The position numbers and the translations under genes are program-made. The notes below the pieces were generated by a model. It searched no databases. It was given only the letters and a program-made list of their open reading frames with translations, and had not been told where the DNA came from. 64,000 nucleotides of DNA, taken from Flavobacterium sp. KACC 22761. GTDB lineage: Bacteria > Bacteroidota > Bacteroidia > Flavobacteriales > Flavobacteriaceae. Shown here piece after piece: positions 26,811-36,685 of the stretch; the stretch's first letter is position 1, and each line of letters starts with the position of its first letter. The stretch is from positions 4,340,001 to 4,404,000 of the forward strand of contig NZ_CP139148.1 of assembly GCF_034058155.1 (NCBI RefSeq), read 5' to 3'.

Positions 26811-29800
26811 ATGAATGAAAAACAAATGCGGTACACCGTAAAATGTCAAAGCATAAGGACACTAGGAATCAAGTTATTTCTGTTTATTGCTTTATTTTTT
26901 GAATCATTAACAGTAAGCGCCGGGAATGTTGACATTAACAAAAGAGTGACGTTAAAAGTTGAAAATGAAAGCATAAAAAATATTTTCCATAAAATTGAAA
27001 ATCAAACTGATGTTCATTTCATGTATGAAAGCAGTCAAGTGAACACCAATCAGAAATTAAGCTTACGATTAAATAATGTAACACTTGAGCAAGCACTAGA
27101 TAAAATTTGCGGTGTCGCGCTTCGATACGAGATTTTAAGCAACAACATCGTGATCAAGAAAAATCAGAAAGTTGCAAGTTCAGATCAGAATAAAATTACG
27201 GTTTCAGGAACTGTCTTTGGAGGAGATGACAATATGCCGTTGCCTGGTGTAGGAATTAAAGATAAAAGTTCTGATGCCGCTGCAACTACAGACTTTGACG
27301 GAACATTCAAAATGGAAATCAATGCGTCAGAAGCAACCCTTATTTTTTCATACGTGGGTTATATAACTCAGGAAGTAAAAGTCAACGGCACACAAAACAT
27401 TAACGTAAAACTAACGGCTGATGTTAAGCAGCTTCAAGAAGTAATTGTAATGGGATATGGAAGTGTGAAAAAAAGTGAAGTTCTTGGAGCCGTTGGTAGC
27501 GTTTCTATGAAAGAAAGCTCAAGCAGAACTTATAATAACGCCGCCGAATTATTGCAAGGAACTGTAGCCGGTGTAACTGTAATAAGCGACGGAGGTGACC
27601 CAACTGCTTCTCCAACAATTAATATTCGTGGAATTGGTTCTTTGAATGCCGAAACACCATTGATTGTTTTGGACGGAATTATCTACAGCGGCTCTTTAAA
27701 TACCATAAATCCAAATGATATTGGCTCGATCAGTGTTTTGAAAGATGCGGCTTCTGCAGCAATTTATGGAGCAAGAGCTTCGGGTGGTGTGATTTTAATT
27801 ACATCCAAAAAAGGAATTTCTGATCGTATTAATGTCAATGTAAATTATCAAGGAGGTTTTCAAAATGTCGCAAAAAAATTAGATGTTTTAAATGCTGCAG
27901 AATATGCTGACGCCATGAATACAGCTACAGATAATGCCGGATTACCTAGAATTCCTGCTTTCAATACGGCTTTCGAACCAACAGCAAGAACAACTAAAAC
28001 CAACTGGATGGATGAAATTTTCCATACCGGAGAAATTCAGGATTTATCTCTTTCTGTAAATGGAAAAACAGAAAAATCAAACTTCTTTCTTTCTGGAAGT
28101 TATAGAAAAAATGAAGGGATTTTGCTAAATACATTCTCAGAGCGTTATACTGTTAGAGCAAACTCTTCTTTTAAATTGGCTCCAAATTTTACGCTAGGAG
28201 AAAATTTATCGTACTCCTTGACAAATGGCCAGAGTGCTAATACGTCAAGTGCTTATACTGGAGCTATTTTGGGTGCTATTTTTTATCCGCCAAACGCTAC
28301 TATTTATAAAGAAGATGGTTCAGGGCAATTTGGCGGTGTTCCTACAAAATATATTGGATCTTATGGAGATGTGATCAATCCAGTAGCGTATTTAAAAAGA
28401 TTGGACAATAGAAATCCCGTTTCTACAATTTTGATCAATCCGTATGCAGAATGGGAAATTATCGAAGGCTTAAAAGTAAAATCAAACTGGGGATATACCA
28501 GAATACAAGATAATGCAACAGATTTTACGGTTAAAATCACAGAACCTGGAAAAATATTCGATTTCAATCGTCTGACTAAAAAATCTTTGACAATCAGCGA
28601 TTTACTGAGCGAACAGACTATTTCTTATGAGAAATCATTCGGAAAACATAATCTGAAGGCTTTAGCTGGATACACGTACCAAGAAACTAAAAAAGACTTT
28701 TATACCGTTGAAGGAACCGGATTTGACAATGAAGATCCATCGCAACGTTATTTATTGAATGCAAAATTAATTCAGCAGACTGGTGCAGGAATGTCAGATG
28801 AGATTATTTCATCTTATGTTGGAAGAATCAATTACGACTTCAATCAAAAATATTTATTATCAGGAATTGTACGTCGTGACGGAACATCAAAACTTTTATC
28901 AGAAAACCGTTGGAAAGTTTATCCTTCTGTTTCTGCAGGTTGGTTGATTTCCGAAGAAAATTTCATGAAAAGCATCAATCCAATAGTAAGCAGTTTAAAA
29001 CTACGTGCAAGCTGGGGAGAAATAGGAAACTTAGGAAATCTTGGACCATATCAGTTTAGTGTTCCTTTAACTCAAACTACAGCTTTAATTGGAGCTACAC
29101 CTGTTATCAACTATGGTTATTCTGAGAGAGAACTTTCAAATCCGAATTTAAAATGGGAAAGTTCAGAACAAACAAACATTGGTTTGGATTTCACTATGTT
29201 CAACAACACATTTTTAGGTTCTGTTGATGCTTACGTAAAAACAAACAAAGATATGCTTGTCCGCGACCAATTGCCAGGTGTTTCTGGAACACCGCAAGGA
29301 AGAATCGTGAACTCTGGAGATGTTGAAAATAAAGGTATCGAGGTAAGTTTGACCTACCAAAAAACGCGTGGCGAATTTAAATTTGATGTAACAGCAAATG
29401 CTGGATTCTTAAGCAATAGAATTGTTTCAATTAAAGATGATTTGACTTCACTTGAGCCTTTGAATTTAAGCCGAGTTAGAAGTTTGCCATTGGCGAATAT
29501 CTATCAGGTGGGAAGCCCGGTTGGTGCTTTCTACGGATATCAAACTGACGGATTGTTTCAAAGTACTGCCGAAGCAAAAGCTTATATAAATGCAAAAGGC
29601 GAAGTGTATCAACCAAATGCTGTTGCAGGAGATATCAAATTTAAAGACCTTAATGGTGATGGTGTAATCAATAATAGCGACAGACATGTATTAGGAAGTC
29701 CGTTTCCAAAAACGACATTCAGTTTAAATGCCAACTTTAAATACAAAGGATTTGACATGAATATCTTTTTTAGCGGAGCAGCCGGAAACAGTGTTTTCAA

Positions 29801-30191
29801 TGCAATAAAATATACCGGCTTAAATGGTTCGTTCCCTGGATATAATCTATTGGCAGAATCAAAAAATGCATGGTCTCCAACAAATACAAATACTGATATT
29901 CCAGTACTTTCAGCAACTGACAATAACAATAACTTCGGAAGAATCTCGAATTTTTATATCGAAGATGCTTCTTTCTTAAGATTAAGAAACGTTTCTATTG
30001 GTTATACCATTAAAGATAGCTGGTTAAACGGAAAAGCAAAACTGAGATTTTTCCTTTCAGGACAAAACCTATTTACAATTACAAAATATTCAGGAATGGA
30101 TCCAGAAGTTGGACTTACCAATTTTGGCCTTGACTTAGGTAAATATCCACTTTCTCGCATTTATATGACGGGTGTAAACGCAACATTTTAA
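26811..30191 (+). CDS. SusC-family TonB-dependent transporter with STN signalling domain
   Basis: The 1,126-residue protein has an export signal (about 1-38) and an STN domain (about 42-118, VTLKVENESIKNIFHKIENQ). A carboxypeptidase-like domain (about 130-205) and a TonB-box/plug region follow (VIVMGYGSVKKSEVLGAVGSV; plug motif SVLKDAASAAIYGARASGG). A long outer-membrane beta-barrel ends the chain. The STN domain contacts FecR in the periplasm, so the protein both imports substrate and signals. The partner SusD gene begins 18 bp on. The imported compound cannot be read from sequence. The neighbouring phosphodiesterase/phosphatase suggests a phosphorus-containing ligand. Confidence 0.94.
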   Translation: MNEKQMRYTVKCQSIRTLGIKLFLFIALFFESLTVSAGNVDINKRVTLKVENESIKNIFHKIENQTDVHFMYESSQVNTNQKLSLRLNNVTLEQALDKICGVALRYEILSNNIVIKKNQKVASSDQNKITVSGTVFGGDDNMPLPGVGIKDKSSDAAATTDFDGTFKMEINASEATLIFSYVGYITQEVKVNGTQNINVKLTADVKQLQEVIVMGYGSVKKSEVLGAVGSVSMKESSSRTYNNAAELLQGTVAGVTVISDGGDPTASPTINIRGIGSLNAETPLIVLDGIIYSGSLNTINPNDIGSISVLKDAASAAIYGARASGGVILITSKKGISDRINVNVNYQGGFQNVAKKLDVLNAAEYADAMNTATDNAGLPRIPAFNTAFEPTARTTKTNWMDEIFHTGEIQDLSLSVNGKTEKSNFFLSGSYRKNEGILLNTFSERYTVRANSSFKLAPNFTLGENLSYSLTNGQSANTSSAYTGAILGAIFYPPNATIYKEDGSGQFGGVPTKYIGSYGDVINPVAYLKRLDNRNPVSTILINPYAEWEIIEGLKVKSNWGYTRIQDNATDFTVKITEPGKIFDFNRLTKKSLTISDLLSEQTISYEKSFGKHNLKALAGYTYQETKKDFYTVEGTGFDNEDPSQRYLLNAKLIQQTGAGMSDEIISSYVGRINYDFNQKYLLSGIVRRDGTSKLLSENRWKVYPSVSAGWLISEENFMKSINPIVSSLKLRASWGEIGNLGNLGPYQFSVPLTQTTALIGATPVINYGYSERELSNPNLKWESSEQTNIGLDFTMFNNTFLGSVDAYVKTNKDMLVRDQLPGVSGTPQGRIVNSGDVENKGIEVSLTYQKTRGEFKFDVTANAGFLSNRIVSIKDDLTSLEPLNLSRVRSLPLANIYQVGSPVGAFYGYQTDGLFQSTAEAKAYINAKGEVYQPNAVAGDIKFKDLNGDGVINNSDRHVLGSPFPKTTFSLNANFKYKGFDMNIFFSGAAGNSVFNAIKYTGLNGSFPGYNLLAESKNAWSPTNTNTDIPVLSATDNNNNFGRISNFYIEDASFLRLRNVSIGYTIKDSWLNGKAKLRFFLSGQNLFTITKYSGMDPEVGLTNFGLDLGKYPLSRIYMTGVNATF

Positions 30192-30209
30192 ATATATAAA
30201 ACTAACAAA

Positions 30210-31745
30210 ATGAAAAATTTAAGTCTTTTAGTATTGAGTTTTGTGCTGTTGGTAAGCACTTCAGCTTGCGAAAGCGAACTTGATGTAATTCCGCAAGGAG
30301 CTCCTTCAAGCGGGAATTTCTGGAAAACTCCAGCAGATGCAAAAGCAGGAGTAAATGCGATATATGCCTTGTATTCTGATGATAATATGTACGGACGTGG
30401 TTTCTTTTGGCTAAACAATGCCAGCGATGACATTGGAACAAAACCAAGACAAAATGCAGAACGTATCAAAAACTTTATTGTTGACGGAGCAGAATCAGAT
30501 ACTAAAGATATTTGGAGACTGCACTACGAAGTCATGAAACGCTGTAATGATGTAATTCGCAATATTCCGAATATTCCATTGGATGAAAAAACAAAAAACG
30601 GAATGTTGGGAGAAGCATATTTTAATCATGCTGTAATGCATTTGGAATTAGCCTACCGTTATGGTGATGACCGCGCAGGAATTCCAATTCAGGACCGTGC
30701 AAATCCATCAAACGTTTATGTGCCACGTGCAAAAAACGTAGCTGAAAATTACGCTTATATTGCTGCCGATTTGATCAGAGCCGCCGATTTGCTTCCATAC
30801 TTCAATGAATTATCATCTGACAATTACGGACGTGCTCATAAAACTGCAGCTTGGGGATATTTGGTTCGTACGTATTTGTATGCAAAAGATTGGGATAACG
30901 CGATTAAATACGCCAATTTGATTGTAAACAGTGGCAAGCATAAGTTGCTGGATAATTTTGAAGATGTTTTCAAAATCAAAAACAACTGGTCAACAGAATA
31001 TATCTGGTCTGTAACATCAAGTGCTGATAATACTTCTTTAGGTTCTATTTTCCCAGGAGTATGTCTAGAAGATAAAGGATGGGGAGCTTATAACGGATGG
31101 GGAAATTTTTACCCAACAAAAGAATTGTTTGATGCTTATGCTCCAAATGATAAAAGACGTAGCGCTACCATTTTGCAAAAAGGAGACAAATTTGTTTATT
31201 TTGGCGAGGAAGTGACTTTTAATGAAGGAAAATATACTGTAAGTTCAAGCAACAGAACAGGATATCAGTTCAAAAAATACATGGAGCCTTTCAGTTATCC
31301 AAAAACGGGATCTGGCGCTGTAGATATTCGCTACGTAAATGCAAACGGAGATAAACCTTCAACAACTTTAAATGTACCTCTTTTACGTTATGCTGACGTG
31401 ATTTTGATGTTGGCTGAAGCCAAATTAATGAAAGGTCAAAATGCCGATACCGAAATCAATATGATTCGTCGTCGTGCGGGACTTAGCGATCTTTCTGGAG
31501 CAACAATGACCGATTTGAAAAGAGAAAGAAGATGTGAACTTGCTGGAGAATGGACTGATCGTCATTTCGATTTAGTGCGCTGGGGCGATGCCAAGGAAAC
31601 TTATGCAAAACCATTACACCATTATAACGGAACCGTAATTTATCCGGCGCGTAATTTCAATCCAGCGATTCACCACGTTTGGCCTATTCCACCAGATGAA
31701 ATTGCGGTAAGCAAAGGATCATTGACTCAAAACCAAGGTTGGTAA
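30210..31745 (+). CDS. SusD/RagB-family surface lipoprotein
   Basis: The 511-residue protein has a lipoprotein signal with a lipobox-like STSAC (about residues 17-21). The usual SusD layout follows: FWKTPADAKAGVNAIYALY near the N-terminus, TPR-like helices, and the C-terminal LLRYADVILMLAEAKLMKG, RRRAGL, LKRERRCELAGEWTDRHFDLVRWG and HVWPIPPDEI. It should form the lid over the SusC channel at the cell surface. A hairpin ending about 125 bp past the stop suggests the sigma-fecR-susC-susD transcript ends here. Confidence 0.94.
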   Translation: MKNLSLLVLSFVLLVSTSACESELDVIPQGAPSSGNFWKTPADAKAGVNAIYALYSDDNMYGRGFFWLNNASDDIGTKPRQNAERIKNFIVDGAESDTKDIWRLHYEVMKRCNDVIRNIPNIPLDEKTKNGMLGEAYFNHAVMHLELAYRYGDDRAGIPIQDRANPSNVYVPRAKNVAENYAYIAADLIRAADLLPYFNELSSDNYGRAHKTAAWGYLVRTYLYAKDWDNAIKYANLIVNSGKHKLLDNFEDVFKIKNNWSTEYIWSVTSSADNTSLGSIFPGVCLEDKGWGAYNGWGNFYPTKELFDAYAPNDKRRSATILQKGDKFVYFGEEVTFNEGKYTVSSSNRTGYQFKKYMEPFSYPKTGSGAVDIRYVNANGDKPSTTLNVPLLRYADVILMLAEAKLMKGQNADTEINMIRRRAGLSDLSGATMTDLKRERRCELAGEWTDRHFDLVRWGDAKETYAKPLHHYNGTVIYPARNFNPAIHHVWPIPPDEIAVSKGSLTQNQGW

Positions 31746-31846
31746 AAAAGTAGTTTCATTTTTGTTGTTAGTTTTTTTTACTGCACAGGCTTGAATAAAG
31801 TCTGTTGCGGTAAAAACAAAAAACAATTATCAATATAAATAATAAG

Positions 31847-31877
31847 CCAGTCTTCAAAAAAAGACTGGTTTCTTCTT
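31847..31877 (+). terminator. Terminator after susD
   Basis: CCAGTCTT (31847-31854) pairs with AAGACTGG (31861-31868) around a 6-base loop. The run TTTCTTCTT follows. Confidence 0.65.
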
Positions 31878-31951
31878 AAAATGCCAATTCAAGCTATAAT
31901 TCAATTTTCTATAAAGTGACCTACCGCTTTATGGAATCAAATCAATTTTCG

Positions 31952-33769
31952 ATGAAAAAAATAATCACCCTTTTTTGCCTTCAGTTTTTCTTTTTTGCGC
32001 AAGCGCAGGAATACAGTTCTTCCAATATTCATTCTCATAACGATTATGAAAGCAAATTGCCCTTTTATGGCGCTTATTCAAATGAAACTGGCGTTATCGA
32101 AGCGGATGTTTTTTTAGTAAATAATGAACTTTTTGTGGCTCATACTTCAAAAGAAATCAAAACTTACAACACGCTTAAAAGTTTATATCTGGAACCACTT
32201 TCGTCCAAATTAAAAACATTAGAAGGAAAAGCCTATCCAAGCAACAAACCTTTAATTTTAATGATCGATATTAAGTCTGATGCTGATGCTACCTTGAAAG
32301 CAATTGTGCAGCAGTTAAAAACTTTTCCAGATATTATTTCGAATAAAAACATAAAAGTTGTCATTTCAGGAAATAGACCTCTGCCCTCTCTTTGGAAAGA
32401 TTTTCCTGATTTTATTTATTTTGATGGAAGGATAAACGAAGAATACACGCCAGATCAATTAGCGCGTGTTGAAATGATCAGTGAAGATTTAAAAGAAATC
32501 ACCGTTTGGAATGGAAAAGGAGTTTTGACTCAGGCTGATTCTGAAAAAATTCAGACAATTATAAAGAAAGTCCACAGTCAAAATAAAAAAGTGCGATTTT
32601 GGGCAACACAAGACAACGTCAACACTTACATGACTTTGATGAATTTAAAAGTCGATTTTATTGGAACTGACAAAGTAGCAGAATTGACTCAATTCATCAA
32701 CAGCATCAAAACTACATTTTACCAAAATACAGATTTTCACCAAGCTTATATCCCAAAAAATGCATTCAAAAGCAAACGGCCAAAAAATGTTATTTTGCTG
32801 ATTGGCGACGGAATGGGACTAACTCAAATTTATGCAGGTTATACGGCCAATAAAGGGCAATTAAGCCTTTTTAATATTCCAACTCAAGGACTTTCTATCA
32901 CAAAATCTTCAGACAGTTACATTACCGATTCTGCTGCGGGCGCAACGGCAATGGCGACAGGACACAAAACCAATAATAGATTTATCAGTGTTGACGAGCT
33001 AGGAAAAACACTTGAATTAATCACACAACAATTGGCTAAGAAAAACTATAAAACGGCTATTATTTCTGCAGGAAATATTACAGATGCTACACCTGCGTCA
33101 TTTTATGCACATCAGCCAGAAAGAAGTTACAGCGAACCTATAGCAAATGATTTTTTAGCAAACCCTTCGGATATTTTAATTGGAGGCGGACAAAATGAAT
33201 TTAAATCTAGAAAAGACGGCAAAGATTTGTCTAAAATTTTGGTTGAAAAAGGATATACTTTTTCAGATAAATTCGCAAGTTTAGATACAATCAAAAACAG
33301 CCGGTTTGTTGTTTTAGAAGATCAGGCAGTAGTTTCAATCAAAAACGGAAGAGGAGATTTTCTAACTAAATCTTTAGCGAAAGCAACTGCTACTTTTTCA
33401 AAAACAAAGAATCCGTTTTTCATCATGGCCGAAGGCGCGCAAATTGATTATGGCGGACATCAGAATAATGTAGAATATGTTGTACGAGAAATGTTGGATT
33501 TTGATAAATTAGTAGGACAGGCAATGGAATTTGCAGACAAAAATCCTGAAACTTTAGTAATCATAACAGCAGATCATGAAACTGGCGGTTTATCTTTAAT
33601 CGACGGAAGTATTGAAAAAGGTTATGTTCATGGAAGTTTCAGCACAAATGATCATACAGCAGTTCCGGTTCCAGTTTTTGCTTATGGCCCTGGAGCTGAT
33701 AATTTTAAAGGCGTTTATCAAAATACGGCTATTTATGATAAAATCATGGAATTGATTTCTGGGAAATAA
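31952..33769 (+). CDS. GDPD/PLC-like phosphodiesterase fused to alkaline phosphatase
   Basis: The start is placed at 31952, where MKKIITLFCLQFFFFAQAQ gives a clean signal peptide; a GTG at 31916 would extend it. The 605-residue protein has two enzymes in one chain. Residues about 20-255 look like a PLC/GDPD-type phosphodiesterase (His27, His29 in HSHNDY, Glu50-Ala-Asp52, His64). Residues about 275-605 are an alkaline phosphatase with the complete catalytic set: Asp286, Ser327 (TDSAAG), Glu494, Asp499, His503, Asp541, His542 and His568. It could cleave a phosphodiester and then the resulting monoester to free phosphate in the periplasm or outside the cell. It follows the SusCD genes after a terminator, so it may have its own promoter. 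Substrate is inferred. Confidence 0.88.
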   Translation: MKKIITLFCLQFFFFAQAQEYSSSNIHSHNDYESKLPFYGAYSNETGVIEADVFLVNNELFVAHTSKEIKTYNTLKSLYLEPLSSKLKTLEGKAYPSNKPLILMIDIKSDADATLKAIVQQLKTFPDIISNKNIKVVISGNRPLPSLWKDFPDFIYFDGRINEEYTPDQLARVEMISEDLKEITVWNGKGVLTQADSEKIQTIIKKVHSQNKKVRFWATQDNVNTYMTLMNLKVDFIGTDKVAELTQFINSIKTTFYQNTDFHQAYIPKNAFKSKRPKNVILLIGDGMGLTQIYAGYTANKGQLSLFNIPTQGLSITKSSDSYITDSAAGATAMATGHKTNNRFISVDELGKTLELITQQLAKKNYKTAIISAGNITDATPASFYAHQPERSYSEPIANDFLANPSDILIGGGQNEFKSRKDGKDLSKILVEKGYTFSDKFASLDTIKNSRFVVLEDQAVVSIKNGRGDFLTKSLAKATATFSKTKNPFFIMAEGAQIDYGGHQNNVEYVVREMLDFDKLVGQAMEFADKNPETLVIITADHETGGLSLIDGSIEKGYVHGSFSTNDHTAVPVPVFAYGPGADNFKGVYQNTAIYDKIMELISGK

Positions 33770-33792
33770 TCTTTAAAACACATTTGAAATTA

Positions 33793-33824
33793 AAAAGCGG
33801 TTGAAAAATTCAATCGCTTTTTTT
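33793..33824 (+). terminator. Terminator after the fused phosphatase gene
   Basis: AAAAGCGGTTGAA (33793-33805) pairs with TTCAATCGCTTTT (33809-33821), with one G-T pair and a 3-base loop. T residues follow. Confidence 0.75.
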
Positions 33825-34031
33825 ATGAGTATGTAAAAAACACCATTTATGTATTTTAGAAAGCAGGACGCTATAGGATATTTGTTTCTCAACAAACTAC
33901 CTCATATCAAAGGGCCTTCAGGAAAAGCTCGTATGGCAAATGTTTGGGATGTGAGCGGTTTATTAAGCCAACCTAGAAAATCATATCAGAATAAAACATT
34001 CAAACAAATTAAGACAAAAAAACATTTTGTT

Positions 34032-35075
34032 CTATACAATCTGATTTTCAATACATTTTTTCGCTAATGATGATTCACGTACAATTAGCTCTGCTTTTAG
34101 TACATCTTTTTTAAATGATTTGTTTTCCTCTTTACTGTCTAGTAGCAATATCATCCTTTCGATAAGTTTTGCAGAAATTTCAGTAAGAGGTTGCGATACG
34201 CAGGTAATTGAGGTTGGGCATAAACGAAACATATCATGATCATCAAAAGAAATCACTCCAAGTTTTTTTAATAAATTATAATCATTATCCTTAAAAATCT
34301 CTAATCCTTGTTGAGCCAAATAATTGGTGGAGAAAAAAACAGAATCTAGATTGGTATTTTTATTAAAAAAATCTTTGATGTATTCTTTCCCTTCTGTCAA
34401 TTTGTTTTCAGGAATTCGCAGGATTACAGGTTGCAATCCGTGTTTTTCAATTGTTTTTTCATACCCCTGCAAACGATCTCTTAATTGAGATTGATTCGAT
34501 GTTGTGGTGATAAAACCAATATTCTTAAACTGATTATCAATTAAATGCGTGACAGCTTCATTTGAAGCTCTCTCATTATCAATTCCGACATAGTTGCAAT
34601 GTAGATCATCAAAAAATCGGTCCATCAAAACAACTGGAATATTACTATTTATCAGACCTTCAATTGTATCTTTTATTCCTGGGGAAGGAACAATTATAAA
34701 TCCATCTGCTTGGCGGAAATGAAACAATTCTATGAGTTCTTTTGATCTCTCATCATTATTTTCATTACTGCAAAATATAACTTTATAGCCTTTTTCATAA
34801 ATCATGTCTTCAAAAATTCTTGCCAATTTCGAGAAAAAGCTATTCGAAATATCTTCAACCATAAAAACCAGAATCTTTGATTTTCCTGTTCTCAGACTTT
34901 GTGCAATTAAATTTGGTCTATAATTTATTCGTTTTGCATAATCCAGCACTTTCTGCGTCACTTCTTTTGAAATATGCTTTTCGACCGCTTTACCGTTCAA
35001 TACAAAAGAAACCGTCGTAATTGAAATCTTCAATTCGTCGGCAATATTTTTTATAGAAACGGTTTTACTTTTCAT
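34032..35075 (-). CDS. LacI-family transcriptional regulator
   Basis: The 347-residue protein has a LacI helix-turn-helix at about 5-28 (VSIKNIADELKISITTVSFVLNG) and a hinge with YRPNLIAQSLRTGKS. The periplasmic-binding-protein-like sensor domain includes GFIIVPSPG, VVLMDRF, YVGIDNERA and GVISFDDHDMFRL. It stands at the left end of the glycan locus and is transcribed in the same direction as the operon. A sugar or sugar phosphate is the likely inducer. Its own promoter region shares a 14-base sequence with the operon promoter at 62084, which suggests joint control. Confidence 0.92.
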   Translation of the reverse strand: MKSKTVSIKNIADELKISITTVSFVLNGKAVEKHISKEVTQKVLDYAKRINYRPNLIAQSLRTGKSKILVFMVEDISNSFFSKLARIFEDMIYEKGYKVIFCSNENNDERSKELIELFHFRQADGFIIVPSPGIKDTIEGLINSNIPVVLMDRFFDDLHCNYVGIDNERASNEAVTHLIDNQFKNIGFITTTSNQSQLRDRLQGYEKTIEKHGLQPVILRIPENKLTEGKEYIKDFFNKNTNLDSVFFSTNYLAQQGLEIFKDNDYNLLKKLGVISFDDHDMFRLCPTSITCVSQPLTEISAKLIERMILLLDSKEENKSFKKDVLKAELIVRESSLAKKCIENQIV

Positions 35076-35175
35076 TCAAATCAGTTAAATATTTTAGCGC
35101 AAGACATCGTAGAGTTTTGAATCTTTATATGAGAAATTATGATTTATAATATTTTCAAAATTTATTTTTTAGAAA

Positions 35176-35196
35176 CAAATATATAAAATATTTTAC
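35176..35196 (-). promoter_or_regulatory. Candidate promoter/operator of the LacI gene
   Basis: Plus-strand CAAATATA reads TATATTTG on the minus strand, matching TAnnTTTG. It overlaps the palindrome TAAAATATTTTA, and a second palindrome TTAAAATATTTTAA lies at 35214-35227. CAAATATATAAAAT here is identical to 62084-62097 in the operon promoter. Confidence 0.4.
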
Positions 35197-35302
35197 CATT
35201 AATTAATTTGTTTTTAAAATATTTTAATAATTTAAATATAAGACAATTGCCTCTATTTTTTTGAAATAAAATCAATTACAATCTTAAAAATCTAAAATTT
35301 GA

Positions 35303-36448
35303 TTACAACCCATCTTTTTTGCTTTTCTTTAAATTAAAATCATAAAAAGCTCGTCCGAGTTGTGCTAGAAAAGGCAATCCTATTTTCTCGTATTCATAAA
35401 TCCCATCATTGAAAATTTGGTCTTCGTTGACCAATAAAGTAGCACTGATAATGAATTCAACATTATGAACTTCATCTACAATGTAGGCGCAATCGACTAA
35501 TGTGCCATAAGCATCTCCAACTTTATTGTATATTTTTATGTTGCTAGGAATTGGTTCTTTTGTATCGCCAAACATAAAAAACTTGCAATATCCGTCGTAA
35601 TATTCCTTTGGATCATATCCCGCATTTCTAGGCAAATTCTGCATATCAAACAAAAGAAGTTCTCTGTTCTCTTTTGACAAATCAAAACGTTCTTTGCTTG
35701 AAAAATTATCGGGGAAAACAATTCTTTTCATAACTCCGTGCAATGTTTCTAACGGAAGGTAATTTTTTTTGCTAAAATCCATTGGAGAATTAACCAGTTT
35801 ATCGTCTTCTAGATAGCCCTTCCCTTTTAAAATTTTATTTAATTTCAACGGAATAATTTTGCTATCGTTAACACTTGGAATGATTATTTCCTCGCCATCA
35901 TTTTTGTAAAACGTTATTTTCTTTGTTTCTGATGCTCCTGAATTTGGAGTTGATAAACGATGATTTATCCGAACTTGTTTTAATCCTTTATCTTTTAATG
36001 TTTTATTGATATAATCGCGCCCCATAAATTCATAAAAATCATTGTTTGCCTCGTTTGAACTCACTGCAAAAATTTTACGCAAATTGTCTGAAAATGTCGA
36101 TTTTTCGGCAGCACCGTTTACAACAAAGGTGGTATTTACATCAACATCTTTCATCTTGTTCAATTTTTCCAAAGCCAAGACCGCAATCGGAAGTTTTACA
36201 GTGCTTGCGGGATAAAAATAATTTGAAGCATCAACGTTGTATTTGTAATCTTTTAAAATAACTTTTCCATCGTTTTTTCTTTTTACCGAAGTATAAATAA
36301 TCTGCAATTCGTAATGTTCCGGCTGATCTGCCACTTTTTTAATGGCAACATTATCACTTTTCAGAATTTGAGTGATTGGACTATTTTTTGCTGATTTGCA
36401 ACCTGAAAAAAAACATAGAAGACCAAATAAAAAAAGGAATTTATTCAT
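35303..36448 (-). CDS. Class A beta-lactamase-like serine hydrolase lipoprotein
   Basis: Starting at the ATG at 36448 gives MNKFLFLFGLLCFFSGC, a lipoprotein signal with the lipid Cys at 17. The 381-residue protein shows Ser82-Thr-Val-Lys85 (SXXK), an SSNEANN stretch in place of the SDN loop, and NKVGDAYG in place of the KTG box. I cannot place a clear Glu166 equivalent, so it may be a transpeptidase- or peptidase-like relative and not a drug-hydrolysing lactamase. It lies between the LacI gene and a hairpin that ends the big operon, so it is probably transcribed separately. Its role in the locus is unknown. Confidence 0.75.
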   Translation of the reverse strand: MNKFLFLFGLLCFFSGCKSAKNSPITQILKSDNVAIKKVADQPEHYELQIIYTSVKRKNDGKVILKDYKYNVDASNYFYPASTVKLPIAVLALEKLNKMKDVDVNTTFVVNGAAEKSTFSDNLRKIFAVSSNEANNDFYEFMGRDYINKTLKDKGLKQVRINHRLSTPNSGASETKKITFYKNDGEEIIIPSVNDSKIIPLKLNKILKGKGYLEDDKLVNSPMDFSKKNYLPLETLHGVMKRIVFPDNFSSKERFDLSKENRELLLFDMQNLPRNAGYDPKEYYDGYCKFFMFGDTKEPIPSNIKIYNKVGDAYGTLVDCAYIVDEVHNVEFIISATLLVNEDQIFNDGIYEYEKIGLPFLAQLGRAFYDFNLKKSKKDGL

Positions 36449-36496
36449 AAAATTTATTTTAGCAGTTCGGTTCATATTCAATTGGCTTACTATTTA

Positions 36497-36524
36497 AAAA
36501 GGAAGGCATTTCTACCTTCCTTTT
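36497..36524 (-). terminator. Terminator at the end of the large operon
   Basis: AAAAGGAAGG (36497-36506) pairs with CCTTCCTTTT (36515-36524) around an 8-base loop. It lies about 160 bp past the last operon gene (stop at 36686) and before the serine hydrolase gene. Confidence 0.65.
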
Positions 36525-36685
36525 CCATTAAATTATTTACAAAAACAATCTTCATCAATAATCTACAAGTAAAATTAAATTTACTAAAAAATAAACATTT
36601 TATTGAATTCAACTGGTGCAATTGATAACCAAACCATTAAGCACTCAACTTAGGTAAATGAAATAATTTAACATTGAATTTTTTA

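Noticed and set aside
33849..34067. 72-codon plus-strand frame
   Set aside because: It overlaps the 3' end of the LacI gene, has no recognisable domain, and contains no promoter or close neighbour on its strand.
35303..36448. An antibiotic-resistance beta-lactamase
   Set aside because: The SDN and KTG motifs are altered and a Glu166 equivalent is not seen. The lipoprotein signal and gene context favour another role.
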